64,000 bases of DNA from Dichotomicrobium thermohalophilum (GTDB taxonomy: Bacteria; Pseudomonadota; Alphaproteobacteria; Rhizobiales; Rhodomicrobiaceae). The translations under genes and the position numbers were made by a program. The first letter of the stretch is position 1. Each line of letters opens with the position of its first letter. Of this stretch, positions 40,847 through 52,351 are shown piece after piece. Where the stretch lies: positions 1,946,501 to 2,010,500 of the forward strand of contig NZ_QXDF01000001.1 in NCBI RefSeq assembly GCF_003550175.1, in the 5' to 3' direction. Under the pieces are notes generated by a model. It was not told where the DNA came from. It worked only from the letters and a program-made list of their open reading frames with translations, and did no database searches.

Positions 40847-43018
40847 GTGCGCGACTGGATTTTCAAGCCGAACCGCCGCCACCGCCTGGTCGACTGGTGG
40901 GCGCTCGATGCCTGGGTGGATTCCAGCATCTACGCGCTGTGGGTCCGCTTGAAGGAGGTCTGGGCGGCCTACTCCAATTTCTTCGGCCGTTTTCACGTCT
41001 CCGGGATGCGCAAGGTCGCGGCCGAGTTCGCATCTGAAGGCGCGACGCTGTTCGTGCTCGGTCTCGCCGTGCTGCTGTCTTTCGCCATTCCCGCGATCGA
41101 CGCGACGAACAAGGCCGGTTGGCGCACGGCTTCGCAATACAGCGTCACCTTCCTGGACCGCTACGGCAACGAGATCGGCAAGCGCGGCATCCTGTTCTCC
41201 GACGCTGTGCCGCTTGAGGAAATCCCGGACCACCTCATCAAGGCCGTGCTGGCAACCGAGGACCGACGCTTCTTCGAGCATTTCGGGCTGGACTTCATCG
41301 GCACCTTCCGCGCCTTGCGGGCGAATATCCAGGCCAATGACGTGGTCCAGGGCGGCAGTTCGCTGAGCCAGCAGCTCGCAAAGAACCTGTTTCTCTCTTC
41401 CGAGCGCACGCTGGAGCGCAAGATCAACGAGGCCTTTCTCGCGCTGTGGCTGGAAGCACGGCTGACCAAGCGCGAAATCCTGAAGCTTTATCTTGATCGC
41501 GCCTACCTGGGCGGCGGGGCGTTCGGCGTCGAGGCGGCCTCGCAATTCTATTTCGACAAGTCCGTGCGCGAGATCAATCTGGCCGAAGCGGCGATGCTCG
41601 CAGGGCTGTTTAAGGCGCCATCCAAATACGCGCCGCACACCAACCGTGCTGCTTCGCTTTCGCGCGCAAATACCGTGCTGTCGAACATGGTCGATGCCGG
41701 CTTCATGACAGAGGGGCAGGTGCACGGCGCACGACTTAACCCGGCGCAAGTCGTTGACCGGACGGATCATTCCAGCCCCGACTACTTCCTCGACTACGCT
41801 TTCGAAGAGGTCCAGCGGCTGATGAAGGGCAAGGATGAATATGTCCTGGTCGCCCGCACCACGGTGGATCCCGAGCTGCAGAAATATGCCGAAGAGGCTG
41901 TCACCAGCACGTTGGATCGGTACGGACGCTCGCGCCGGGCGCGGCAGGCGGCGCTCGTCTCCATGGAAACGGACGGCGCGGTGCGCGCGCTGGTCGGAGG
42001 GCGCGACTATGGCGAGAGCCAGTTCAATCGCGCCACCGCCGCTCTGCGTCAGCCGGGCTCATCCTTTAAGCCTTACGTCTACCTGACAGCGCTCGAAAAC
42101 GGCTACACGCCGCGCTCCCGCGTCGTGGACAGCCCGGTCTATTGCGGCCGCTGGTCGCCCAAGAACTATTCCGGCGGCTACCGCGGCGCCATGAGCATGG
42201 AGCGCGCGCTCGCCAAGTCTATCAACACCATCGCCGTGAAGCTGTCGCTCGATGTCGGGCGCGAGAAGGTGCTGGAAAACATCAAGAAAATGGGCATTGA
42301 GGGGCCGCGGAAGAGCTGCTCGATGGCGCTCGGCGACACCGGCATCACGCCGCTGAGCCATACCGCCGGCTATGCGCATTTCGCCAATGGTGGCAAGCGC
42401 GTGCGCCCCTACGCAATCACTGAAATCCGCACCGAAACCGGCGAGGTCATTTATGATCGCGATCGCGACGAGCCGGAGCCGCGGCAGATTTTCGAGCGCG
42501 AGAAGGTCGAGCAGCTCAACCGGATGCTGAACACCGTCGTGACGGCAGGCACCGGGGGCCGAGCCCGGCTTGAGTTCACGCATGTTTCCGGCAAGACCGG
42601 CACCAGCTCCAGCTATCGTGACGCGTGGTTCATGGGCTTTACGGGCAAGTACGTCACGGGTGTGTGGTTCGGCAATGACAGCTATCGCCCGATGGGGCGG
42701 GTCACGGGGGGCAACCTCCCGGCGATGACCTGGAAGGAGTACATGCAGAAGGCCCACGCTAATTATGACATCCCGACCATCCCGGGCCTGGATCCGCACC
42801 CCGTGCAGATCGAAACACGCCAGCGCATGGCCGAGCTGCAGGCCGAGGACCCGACTCTCGGGCGCAGCGAACGCGCCACGCGCAGCATGCCCGAGGAAAC
42901 GCGGGTGATGCTCGAAAACCTGATCGAGATGTTTGACGAGGCCGTCGGCACGACGCCGGACCGAGAGGCCGACGCCCAGGAGGGCGCCGAAACGCCCAAG
43001 CGCGAGGCGCGACTGTAA
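40847..43018 (+). CDS. PBP1A-like bifunctional peptidoglycan synthase
   Basis: A 723-residue class A penicillin-binding protein. One membrane span (LFVLGLAVLLSFAIPAI, about residues 68-84) precedes a GT51 glycosyltransferase (AVLATEDRRFFEHFG near 138, with catalytic Glu; QGGSSLSQQLAKNLF) and a transpeptidase domain with SxxK in RQPGSSFKP near 405, SxN in KSINTIAV, and KTGT near 585. GTG 40847 is the only nearby start. It synthesises and cross-links the cell wall in the periplasm. The C-terminal tail is acidic. Confidence 0.93.
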   Translation: MRDWIFKPNRRHRLVDWWALDAWVDSSIYALWVRLKEVWAAYSNFFGRFHVSGMRKVAAEFASEGATLFVLGLAVLLSFAIPAIDATNKAGWRTASQYSVTFLDRYGNEIGKRGILFSDAVPLEEIPDHLIKAVLATEDRRFFEHFGLDFIGTFRALRANIQANDVVQGGSSLSQQLAKNLFLSSERTLERKINEAFLALWLEARLTKREILKLYLDRAYLGGGAFGVEAASQFYFDKSVREINLAEAAMLAGLFKAPSKYAPHTNRAASLSRANTVLSNMVDAGFMTEGQVHGARLNPAQVVDRTDHSSPDYFLDYAFEEVQRLMKGKDEYVLVARTTVDPELQKYAEEAVTSTLDRYGRSRRARQAALVSMETDGAVRALVGGRDYGESQFNRATAALRQPGSSFKPYVYLTALENGYTPRSRVVDSPVYCGRWSPKNYSGGYRGAMSMERALAKSINTIAVKLSLDVGREKVLENIKKMGIEGPRKSCSMALGDTGITPLSHTAGYAHFANGGKRVRPYAITEIRTETGEVIYDRDRDEPEPRQIFEREKVEQLNRMLNTVVTAGTGGRARLEFTHVSGKTGTSSSYRDAWFMGFTGKYVTGVWFGNDSYRPMGRVTGGNLPAMTWKEYMQKAHANYDIPTIPGLDPHPVQIETRQRMAELQAEDPTLGRSERATRSMPEETRVMLENLIEMFDEAVGTTPDREADAQEGAETPKREARL

Positions 43019-43065
43019 ATGCGCGGGCACGCCTCCAGGCAAGCACGAAGAAGAACCGAAACACC

Positions 43066-43650
43066 GTGAACCTGATCCTGAACTTCGTCGTGTTTACCGC
43101 CATTGCGTTGGCCGTCGGCCTCGGCTCGGCTTGGCACATGGTGGATCAGGGATCGGCTCTGACCACCCTTCGGCACGGCCCCTGGACCGCCTGGTACGCG
43201 GCAGGCGACCCCGAAGCGGACCCCTACACCAAGGCCCGGGTAGCACGATCCGGCCGGCTACCAATCGTATCGACCACCACGATGGAGTTCGTCGCGCGCA
43301 GTGACGCCGAGGGGGAGCCGCTCGAATCGGGGTGCCATTACCGCATCCGCGTGCCGAAGGTGCCCGCACTGTGGTGGAGTCTCGCGCTTTACGACGCCGA
43401 GGGCCAGCTAATCGACAACCCGGCGGACCGGCACGCCTTCTCAAGCAAGAACGTTCTGCCCGGCAGTGACGGGGCCGCGCAGATCGCTCTGGCGCCGACG
43501 CCGCGCGCCGGCTACTGGCTGCCCACGGGCGAAGATCGCAACCTCATGCTGGTATTCCGGGTGTTCCGGCCGTATGACACCGCCGATCTGGCCAGCGGCG
43601 AGATGCCCGTCGCGATCCTGCCGAGCATCGAACGGGTGGACTGCGCATGA
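43066..43650 (+). CDS. DUF1214 family protein
   Basis: A 194-residue protein with a signal-anchor (LNFVVFTAIALAVGLGSAWHMVD) and the DUF1214 pattern: GPWTAWYAAGDPEADPYTKARVARSGRLP, then WWSLALYDAEGQLI and MLVFRVFRPYD. DUF1214 and DUF1254 proteins are commonly encoded as adjacent exported partners, function unknown. GTG start at 43066; its stop overlaps the next gene at ATGA. Confidence 0.88.
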   Translation: MNLILNFVVFTAIALAVGLGSAWHMVDQGSALTTLRHGPWTAWYAAGDPEADPYTKARVARSGRLPIVSTTTMEFVARSDAEGEPLESGCHYRIRVPKVPALWWSLALYDAEGQLIDNPADRHAFSSKNVLPGSDGAAQIALAPTPRAGYWLPTGEDRNLMLVFRVFRPYDTADLASGEMPVAILPSIERVDCA

Positions 43651-44300
43651 AGGTTTCGTGGTTCACCATCGCGGCCGGGCTGGTTGCGGGCGCCGTCATC
43701 CACATTGCGGCCGTACTCGGCGCGCCTTACCTCGCCCGGCAGGACGCCTGGAACCGGCTCGCGCAAATATCAGAGCTGAACCAGATTTACGTCATGCCGC
43801 CGGGGGCGCCGGAGGTCGTACCGTTGCCGCTCGCCGCGCCAGATGTCGGCTATGGCTTTTGCCGCTTCGACCTCAGCGAGGGCAACGTGGTGTTCGAGTC
43901 CAAGGTGCCCAGCCCGATCTGGAGCGCGGCGATACATACGCGCCACGGCGATAACTTCTACGTCATCAGCGGCGCCGACATTCAGCGGGATCGCATCCGG
44001 ATGCTGCTCGTCCCACGCGAGCGTCTCGCCACCGAAGCCAGCGCCGAGATCACGGCGCGGGGCGAGGAGCAGATCATCGTCATCAGCCCGGAGATGCAGG
44101 GAACTATCACCGTGCGCGTCCCCAACCCCGGCAAGCCCTTTACGCAGCAGACAATCGCTGCGCTGCAGGCCGCGCAATGCGGCCCGGAGGAGGCGATCGA
44201 CATCGCGCCCGAGCGCAAACAGACCCCGCCTGGCTTCCCGCCCCTGCCTGCGCCGCGTGTGCCGGCGATCATGACGCTGAGCGGCGGCATTATCAATTAG
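43647..44300 (+). CDS. DUF1254 family protein
   Basis: A 217-residue partner of the DUF1214 protein. An N-terminal hydrophobic segment (WFTIAAGLVAGAVIHIAAVLGAP) is followed by the short DUF1254 pattern (NQIYVMPPGAPEVVPLPLAAPDVGYGFCRFD). The ATG overlaps the previous stop, so both proteins are probably made together and exported to the periplasm. Function unknown. Confidence 0.85.
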   Translation: MKVSWFTIAAGLVAGAVIHIAAVLGAPYLARQDAWNRLAQISELNQIYVMPPGAPEVVPLPLAAPDVGYGFCRFDLSEGNVVFESKVPSPIWSAAIHTRHGDNFYVISGADIQRDRIRMLLVPRERLATEASAEITARGEEQIIVISPEMQGTITVRVPNPGKPFTQQTIAALQAAQCGPEEAIDIAPERKQTPPGFPPLPAPRVPAIMTLSGGIIN

Positions 44301-44307
44301 GTGCCCC

Positions 44308-44892
44308 TTGAGCAGGTCGCGTCCGCTTATTCGCTGGTGGCATATCGCGGGGGCGCTCGCGCTTGTGGCGGTGCTCGACGTCTACGAACTGGCCGTGACG
44401 ATTCCCGCCCTGACGGCTTTTGCCGACGCGCCCATTTTCGACATGCGGATCAGCGGCTATGGCCACGCCGAGGCGGTGGCGTACATTGCGGCGCTAGGGA
44501 CAGACGGGAATTGGTTCTATCTTACCCGACACGTGCCGCCTGATACCGCGCTCGCGCTCGTCGAGGCCGTCGCGATCACCCTGATTATCCTACGGGTTAC
44601 CCGGCCCGGCGCGCGCTTTGCTCTGCCAGTCCCGCCCGCCGGCCGACTGGCCATGCTGGCGGCGCCGACCCTGATGCTTCTCTTCGATCTGGGGGAGAAC
44701 GCGCTGGTCGCGCACATGCTCCTTACGGCCGCGCCGGGCCCAACACTGGTGGCGATGGCCTCAACGCTGACGCAGGCGAAATGGGTCGCGATTTCACTCG
44801 CGATAGCTCTCGCCATCGTCCTTCCGGCATCTGCCCTGTTGCGCGGACGCAGGAGACAAGTGACTCACCCGCAGCAGGCGTCGCCCCGCTGA
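44308..44892 (+). CDS. Four-helix membrane protein, unknown
   Basis: A 194-residue hydrophobic protein with about four membrane spans (near residues 11-33, 77-97, 107-130 and 155-178) and a basic C-terminus. No family recognised. The start is TTG at 44308, 7 nt after the DUF1254 stop; no better start is present. It ends 28 nt inside the convergent GDCCVxC gene. Confidence 0.65.
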   Translation: MSRSRPLIRWWHIAGALALVAVLDVYELAVTIPALTAFADAPIFDMRISGYGHAEAVAYIAALGTDGNWFYLTRHVPPDTALALVEAVAITLIILRVTRPGARFALPVPPAGRLAMLAAPTLMLLFDLGENALVAHMLLTAAPGPTLVAMASTLTQAKWVAISLAIALAIVLPASALLRGRRRQVTHPQQASPR

Positions 44893-45110
44893 ACGGGCGG
44901 GCAGTCGATATCACCATATGAGCAGAACACGCAGCAGTCGCCGGCTTTGGGCCGAAAAATCGCGCGGCAGCGTGTGCACTCGTGGAAGTAAACGCAGGCA
45001 TTAAGCGGCATTTCGAGCCGCTCGCGGTGCCCGCAATGCGGGCACGTCAGGACGGCCGCGGTGCGGAGATCTTCGTTTTTTATTCCGCAAGGATCATCAA
45101 TAGTTGCCAA
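44865..45110 (-). CDS. GDCCVxC domain protein, Cys form
   Basis: An approximately 81-residue cysteine-rich protein: TCPHCGHRERLEMPLNACVYFHECTRC, then AGDCCVFCSYGDIDCPPVQ. The C-terminal motif defines the GDCCVxC (seleno)protein family; here the variable redox position is an ordinary cysteine codon, not UGA. Two CxxC pairs near the N-terminus suggest zinc or metal binding. The start is uncertain: TTG 45110 is used, giving a 14-nt overlap with ilvA; no ATG or GTG is available nearby. Confidence 0.7.
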   Translation of the reverse strand: MATIDDPCGIKNEDLRTAAVLTCPHCGHRERLEMPLNACVYFHECTRCRAIFRPKAGDCCVFCSYGDIDCPPVQRGDACCG

Positions 45111-46359
45111 ACTCCCAGCCAGTCTGGTCGCCAAGCCGCTCGACCTTGTAACCAAGCTCCTGGATTTGCGCCATCAGCTTCTCGGCGTGGGCGCGATCCT
45201 TGGTCTCCGCGCAGATATCGAGGATCGCCCCCTTCACCGGCACGTTCAGGAACATGCGCCGGTGCGTGACCTCCAGGATATTCGCCTTGTTCCGCCCGAA
45301 GCAGGCCGTGATCTCAGCCAGAACGCCGGGCTGGTCGGGAATCGTGATGCGCACCGAGAGGATCTTGCCGTCGCGCTCAAGCCCGCGAACCATGATCGAG
45401 GCGAGCGTGCGCGGGTCGATATTGCCACCGCAAAGGACCAGCCCGACTTTGCGCCCCTCGAATCGCTTCGGCTGGCTCATGACCGCGGCCAGGCCGGCCG
45501 CCCCAGCGCCCTCCGCCATCGTCTTCTGGTCCGAGGCATAGGCGCATATCGCCTGCTCGATGGCCTCCTCAGAGACCAGCATGATATCCGACACCAACTT
45601 CTCGACGATCGGCTTGGTGTGCGCGCCGGGCACCTTGACGGCAATGCCTTCGGCCAGCGTCGGGCCCCCGAACTTCGGCTCCTCGCCGCGGAGCGCGCAA
45701 TACATCGACGGGAACGACTCGACTTCCGCGCCAATGATCTTGATGTCCGGACGCGCATCCTTGAGCGCGATCGCGGTACCGGAGATCAATCCGCCGCCGC
45801 CGATCGGGATGACCACGCAATCCAGGTCCGGCTGATCTTCCAGAATTTCCAGCCCAACCGTCCCCTGCCCGGAGATGATGAGCGGATCATCGTAGGGATG
45901 AACCAGCGTCAGCCCCTCGTCCGAGGCGATGCGCTCGGTTTCCTCGCGCGCGTCGTTCAGCGTCTCGCCGGCGAGGATCACGCGTGCCCCCAGGGCCTCT
46001 GTGTTGCCGACCTTCACGAAGGGCGTGCCTTCCGGCATGATGATCGTCGCGGGGATACCAAGCCGACGCGCGTGGAAGGCGACCGCCTGTGCATGGTTAC
46101 CCGCAGACATCGTGATCACGCCCCGTGTCCGCTGCTCGTCGGACAGTGACATCATCTTGACCAGCGCGCCGCGGTCCTTGAAGGAGCCGGTCGCCTGCAG
46201 GTTCTCGTACTTGATGAAGATTTCAGCGCCGCAACGATCCGACAGCCTGGGCGCGGCGATCATCGGTGTGCGCAGCACGTTGTCCCGCAAGATGTCCTGA
46301 GCCGCGCGAATATCCGCGACCGTGATGGCGCTATCCTCAGCTGTTGCCGCTTCTGCCAT
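45097..46359 (-). CDS. ilvA: Threonine ammonia-lyase with ACT-like domain
   Basis: A 420-residue PLP enzyme converting threonine to 2-oxobutanoate. PLP Lys lies in ATGSFKDRGALVK, the phosphate-binding loop in IPIGGGGLISG, and an ACT-like C-terminal regulatory domain in VRITIPDQPGVLAEI. It could be biosynthetic IlvA or catabolic TdcB; a single ACT-like domain resembles short bacterial IlvA/TdcB. ATG 46359 has GGGAGAAG 7 nt upstream; GTG 46395 (overlapping the hemB stop as GTGA) is the alternative. It is coupled to hemB. Confidence 0.93.
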   Translation of the reverse strand: MAEAATAEDSAITVADIRAAQDILRDNVLRTPMIAAPRLSDRCGAEIFIKYENLQATGSFKDRGALVKMMSLSDEQRTRGVITMSAGNHAQAVAFHARRLGIPATIIMPEGTPFVKVGNTEALGARVILAGETLNDAREETERIASDEGLTLVHPYDDPLIISGQGTVGLEILEDQPDLDCVVIPIGGGGLISGTAIALKDARPDIKIIGAEVESFPSMYCALRGEEPKFGGPTLAEGIAVKVPGAHTKPIVEKLVSDIMLVSEEAIEQAICAYASDQKTMAEGAGAAGLAAVMSQPKRFEGRKVGLVLCGGNIDPRTLASIMVRGLERDGKILSVRITIPDQPGVLAEITACFGRNKANILEVTHRRMFLNVPVKGAILDICAETKDRAHAEKLMAQIQELGYKVERLGDQTGWEFGNY

Positions 46360-46391
46360 GGCCGCTTCTCCCGGCGGTTTGTGGGCGTTCG

Positions 46392-48248
<1,857 letters not shown>

Positions 48249-48249
<1 letters not shown>

Positions 48250-49697
48250 CAGCGTTTCCCTCGCACCCGGCGCTTGCGCTGCGCGCGTTGATGCGCCCGC
48301 CAGCGCGCCTGAAAGGTCTGCCCCGACGGCGCAGGCAGGTCGCGATGTGCGGTCCAGCCGCCGGCCAACGGCAGCCATGAGAGACGACCGCGCTTGCCGC
48401 CCAGCCGCGCCAGTGCCGCGATCGCTGGACCGGCGAAGAGACGGTAAAGCCTCGGATGTCGCGCGAAGAACGCCCATGACTTGAGCGCAATGCGCGGCAA
48501 CAGGCCAGTGCCGCCGGCATCATACTCACGTTCACGCCAATGGCGCATCATCTTGGGCAGCGGAATACGAACCGGACACACCTCCTCGCAGCGCCCGCAG
48601 AAGGTCGAAGCGTTTGGCAGATGCCCGGCCTCCTGGACGCCGATGAGCGAGGGGGTCAGCACCGCCCCCATCGGTCCGGGATAAACCCAGCCATAGGCGT
48701 GCCCGCCGACGGCATTATAGATGGGGCAGTGGTTGAGACAGGCCCCGCAGCGGATGCAGCGCAGCATGTCCTGAAAGACCGTGCCGAGCATGTCGGTGCG
48801 GCCGTTATCGACCAGCACAACATGGAACTGCTCGGGGCCGTCCGGGTCGCCTCGGCGGCGCGCGCCCGTCGAAAGCGTCGTGTAAGCAGTAATGTCCTGC
48901 CCCGTCGCCGAGCGCGCCAGCACGCGCAAAAGCGTGTTCATGTCCTCCAGCGTCGGCACCAGCTTCTCGATGCTCGTCACGACGATATGCACGCGCGGCA
49001 GAAGCTGGGTCAGGTCGCCGTTGCCCTCATTCGTGACGATCACCGACGAGCCAGTCTCAGCCACTAGGAAATTCGCGCCAGTTATCCCGACTTCCGCGCG
49101 CAGGAACTTCTCGCGCAGGACCGAGCGCGCCTCGCCGACAAGCGCGGACGGCTCGTCAAGCTGGCGATCAGCCGGCAGATGCGTGTGCTTCGCGCGAAAA
49201 TCCGCGATCACCTGGTCCTTGTTGAGGTGGACTGCCGGCGCGATGATATGACTCGGCGGCTCATGCCGGTTCTGGATAATGTATTCGCCCAGATCGGTCT
49301 CGACGACCTCCAGCCCTGCGCCTTCGAGCGCCTCGTTCAGGCCGATCTCCTCGGCGACCATCGATTTGCCCTTGGTGACGCTCAGCGCAGCGGCGTCGCG
49401 GCAAATCCAGGTGATGATCTCGTTGGCGTCCTTCGCGGTCGCGGCCCAGTGGACCTGCCCGCCGGCCTCGGTGACCTTGCGCTCGTACTCCTCCAGATAG
49501 AGGTCGAGGTGCTCGATCGTGTGATCCTTGATCGCCTTCGCGCGATCACGCAGCGCGTCGAACTCGGGCAACGCATCGCGGGCGCTGGCGCGTTTGTTCA
49601 CGAAGCCTTCGCCGATGTTCCCCAGCGCGCGCTGAAGCTGCACGTCGGTAAGGGCGCGAGCGGCATTTTCCTTGAAGTGGTGCGAGGTTGGCTTCAT
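48249..49697 (-). CDS. lutB: Iron-sulfur lactate utilisation protein LutB
   Basis: A 482-residue protein with an N-terminal LUD domain (residues about 60-290, including AETGSSVIVTNEGNGDL) and a C-terminal ferredoxin-like region with two [4Fe-4S] motifs: CIRCGACLNHCP near 315 and CGRCEEVCP near 367. It transfers electrons from lactate. The C-terminus is basic and Trp rich. Overlaps lutA and lutC by ATGA. Confidence 0.93.
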
Positions 49698-50494
49698 TCG
49701 CGCGCTCCGGCAATGGGCGGTTCGTCGGTCATGTCGGCCAGCACTTCAGCGATATGGCGCGCTTCGAGCGGGCGGCCCTCGCGCGCCGCCTTGCCAGCAA
49801 TGTTGAGAAGGCACCCGAGATCGCCACTCAGCACCAGCGGGGCGCCGGTCTCGGTAAGGCGGTCAACCTTGTCGCTGACCATCGAGTTGGAGATATTCGG
49901 GTACTTGACGGAGAACAGCCCGCCAAAGCCGCAGCAGACCTCGGAGTCCTTCGCTTCGCGCAGCTCCAGCCCATCCACCGATTCGAGCAACTCGCGTGGT
50001 TGCTGCTTGATGCCGTTCTCGCGCAGACTCGAGCAGCTGTCGTGATAGGTCACCGCGCCTTCGTGGCGCGCATTGACGACGTCGATCTGCATCACGTCGC
50101 GCAGGAAGGCGATCAGCTCATAGGTCTTCGCGCCGAATCGCGCCGCGCGCAGCCGCATGTCAGGATCGTCGTGGAACAGCACCGGATAGTGCTTCTTCAG
50201 CATCCCGCCGCAGGAGCCGGAAGGCACGACGATGAAGTCATAAGGCTCGAACGCCTCGATCACCTTCCGCGCGATGGCGCTGGCGTCCGCGCGGTCGCCC
50301 GAGTTGTAGGCCGGCTGGCCGCAACAAGTCTGCGCGTCAGGAACTTCGACGCGGCACCCCGCCTCCTCCAGCAGCTTGACTGCGGCGAAGCCGACGACCG
50401 GACGGAACAGATCGACAAGGCACGTCGCGAAGAGTGCGACATGCGGAGACTCAGGCACGGTTCTGGACGTTTTTCCGATATCCAGCGTGGTCAT
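49694..50494 (-). CDS. lutA: Cysteine-rich lactate utilisation protein LutA
   Basis: A 266-residue protein with two CCG (cysteine-rich) domains: ATCLVDLFRP ... AQTCCGQPAYN, and HDSCSSLRE ... SEVCCGFGGLFSVKYP. This is the LutA layout, similar to the GlcF C-terminus. It is the first gene of lutABC. An alternative is a glycolate/lactate oxidase iron-sulfur subunit, but order with lutBC supports LutA. Confidence 0.93.
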   Translation of the reverse strand: MTTLDIGKTSRTVPESPHVALFATCLVDLFRPVVGFAAVKLLEEAGCRVEVPDAQTCCGQPAYNSGDRADASAIARKVIEAFEPYDFIVVPSGSCGGMLKKHYPVLFHDDPDMRLRAARFGAKTYELIAFLRDVMQIDVVNARHEGAVTYHDSCSSLRENGIKQQPRELLESVDGLELREAKDSEVCCGFGGLFSVKYPNISNSMVSDKVDRLTETGAPLVLSGDLGCLLNIAGKAAREGRPLEARHIAEVLADMTDEPPIAGARE

Positions 50495-50579
50495 CGAAAG
50501 GCCCTTTCAGCCAGTGGCCTAGAGCGTGGCGAAACTTCCCGTCCGACGCAAGCGGCACGACGTCCCTGCGATGCGCACG

Positions 50580-50605
50580 AAAAAGGCCCGGACGCGCCGG
50601 GCCTT
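50580..50605 (-). terminator. Intrinsic terminator of the cytochrome c gene
   Basis: On the - strand: GGCCCGG-CGCGT-CCGGGCC followed by TTTTT. It lies 30 nt after the cytochrome c stop and separates it from lutABC. Confidence 0.85.
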
Positions 50606-50635
50606 CTCCGCTGGACGTATTTGCGCGCCGTTTGC

Positions 50636-51070
50636 TTACGGCGAATAGGTGCTCTCGGCGTCGTCGTTTTCCGGCTCGTCATCATACTGCTTCAGGTAAG
50701 CGATGACGTCCGCACGATCCTCCGCGTCACGCAGACCGGCGAAACCCATCTGATTCCCCGGAATGTACTGGCGCGGCTGCTCCAGGTAGGCCGAAACAGT
50801 CTCGTCGTTCCAGACAAGGCCGTCTTCTCCAGCGCCCTTCATCGCGTTGGAGTAGCGATTAAACGCCTCATGGGTGCCAGCCTGGCGACCAAACAGATCA
50901 TTGAGCGGCGGGCCAACGCGCGGCTGGGCGTTCTCACCAACCATGTGACAGGCCTGACAGCGACGGAATACCTTTTCACCAGCCTCCGGGTCGCCGTCCT
51001 GCGCCAGCGCTGGCGTGACACCCGTGACGATCGCCAGCGTCGTCGCGCCGATAAATGTCTTAAAACGCAT
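50636..51070 (-). CDS. Soluble cytochrome c2-like protein
   Basis: A 144-residue protein with a Sec signal peptide (FIGATTLAIVTGVTPALAQ, cleavage after ALA), a haem site CQACH near residue 38, and a distal methionine region YIPGNQMGFAG. The domain resembles cytochrome c2 with an insertion (about 15 residues) and an acidic tail. It could shuttle electrons from the bc1 complex to PufC or to oxidase. ATG 51070 is chosen because it begins the signal peptide; upstream codons are not needed. Confidence 0.9.
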   Translation of the reverse strand: MRFKTFIGATTLAIVTGVTPALAQDGDPEAGEKVFRRCQACHMVGENAQPRVGPPLNDLFGRQAGTHEAFNRYSNAMKGAGEDGLVWNDETVSAYLEQPRQYIPGNQMGFAGLRDAEDRADVIAYLKQYDDEPENDDAESTYSP

Positions 51071-51207
51071 GAGGTTCTCCCAATCGGTGTTTTCTGGTCG
51101 TTCGACGTGGATGGAATGCGATCCCCTTCCTCGGACCGGAAAAATCTCCACAGCGATGTCAGCGATACACGACTATCGCAAATGAACGTTTACCCGCCAC
51201 CGTGGCA

Positions 51208-52158
51208 TCATGTCGCCGCAACGGCCCGCGGCGTCGGGGTCCGATAGGTGTATTTTTCGATATCCGGTGCGTCAAATCCCACGTTTTCGTACGCGGTTTC
51301 GAGAAAATCGAGGAACACCCGTTGCTTTGCTGGGACGAATTCGCGGCAGGGATAAACCGCATAGATGGCCACGCCGGGTGTCTCCCGGTATTCGGGCATG
51401 AGCGCGACCAGGTCGCCGCGCCGCAAATGCTCGGCGATGTCCCACACCGCCCGGAACCCGATTCCCGCCCCGCCGACAATGGCTTCACGCACGACATCGC
51501 TTGAATTCGTCCGCAGCCGACCGGATGCGCGCACCGTTTTTGGACCTTCGGGCCCATGGAGGCGCCAGGTGCGCCCGTCAAACGTCGAGATGCAGTCGAA
51601 CTTGTCCAGATCCGACAGGGTTTCCGGGACCCCGGCCCGGGAAAGGTAGTCCGGTGCGGCGCACAGCACCTTGCGACACGGGGCAAGCTTCTTGGCGACG
51701 AGGCTGGAATCTTCCAGCTCTCCGACATGGATGCACACATCCAGCCCGTCGCCCACAACGTCCATACCGGCATCCGATACTGTCAAATCGACCTGAAGGT
51801 CAGGATACGCCGCCAGAAACTGGCCCAGGTAGGGTGCCACATGCCCGCGCGCAAAACTGCTTGGCGCGCCCACGCGCAGAATGCCGGTGGGGTGGTCATT
51901 GCCCTGAGACGCGAAGGCTTCGGCTTCCTGAATGCCGCGCAAGACATCCGTAATGCGCTGATAGAAACCCTCGCCGGTTTCAGTCAGCCGGATCTGGCGG
52001 GTTGTACGCTGGAACAAACGGACGCCAAGACGACGCTCCAGATGGCCGATGCGCTTGCTAATAACGGCCGGCGACAGGCCCAGTTCGCGCCCAGCCGCCG
52101 ACATGTTGCCAGCCGTGACGACACGCGCGAAAATCTCGAGGTCACTGATCGGTATCAA
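51208..52158 (-). CDS. LysR family transcriptional regulator
   Basis: A 316-residue LysR-type regulator with an N-terminal winged HTH (ISDLEIFARVVTAGNMSAAGRELGLSPAVISKRI) and a substrate-binding domain (GILRVGAPSSFARGHV onward). TTG 52158 is the only start that gives the complete HTH. It is divergent from glcD across a 190-bp gap, so it may regulate glycolate use; its effector is unknown. Confidence 0.9.
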   Translation of the reverse strand: MIPISDLEIFARVVTAGNMSAAGRELGLSPAVISKRIGHLERRLGVRLFQRTTRQIRLTETGEGFYQRITDVLRGIQEAEAFASQGNDHPTGILRVGAPSSFARGHVAPYLGQFLAAYPDLQVDLTVSDAGMDVVGDGLDVCIHVGELEDSSLVAKKLAPCRKVLCAAPDYLSRAGVPETLSDLDKFDCISTFDGRTWRLHGPEGPKTVRASGRLRTNSSDVVREAIVGGAGIGFRAVWDIAEHLRRGDLVALMPEYRETPGVAIYAVYPCREFVPAKQRVFLDFLETAYENVGFDAPDIEKYTYRTPTPRAVAAT

Positions 52159-52209
52159 CTCAGCCCCGTGAAAACTGTTACATTCTTAGGCAGCATAAAC
52201 CGGCGAGCG

Positions 52210-52221
52210 GTTGTATACAAC
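52210..52221. promoter_or_regulatory. Palindromic operator upstream of glcD
   Basis: Perfect 12-bp palindrome GTTGTATACAAC between the LysR gene and glcDEF. The TTGTATACAA core resembles operators of GntR/FadR-type regulators (such as GlcC/LldR) rather than the T-N11-A pattern of LysR proteins. Confidence 0.5.
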
Positions 52222-52351
52222 TCCTTGCGCGCAGCCGGACAGCTTGTCAAGTATGAGACAACGCCTTGGCCGCCGTGCCCAAGCGCCGCTCTGGATTCGT
52301 GGCGGCTGAAAGTTTAGTATAATGAAGGGATATTTCAGGGAGGCATGGGCC

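Noticed and set aside
44865-45110. Selenocysteine insertion in the GDCCVxC protein
   Set aside because: The codon at the variable position is an ordinary cysteine codon, with no in-frame TGA.
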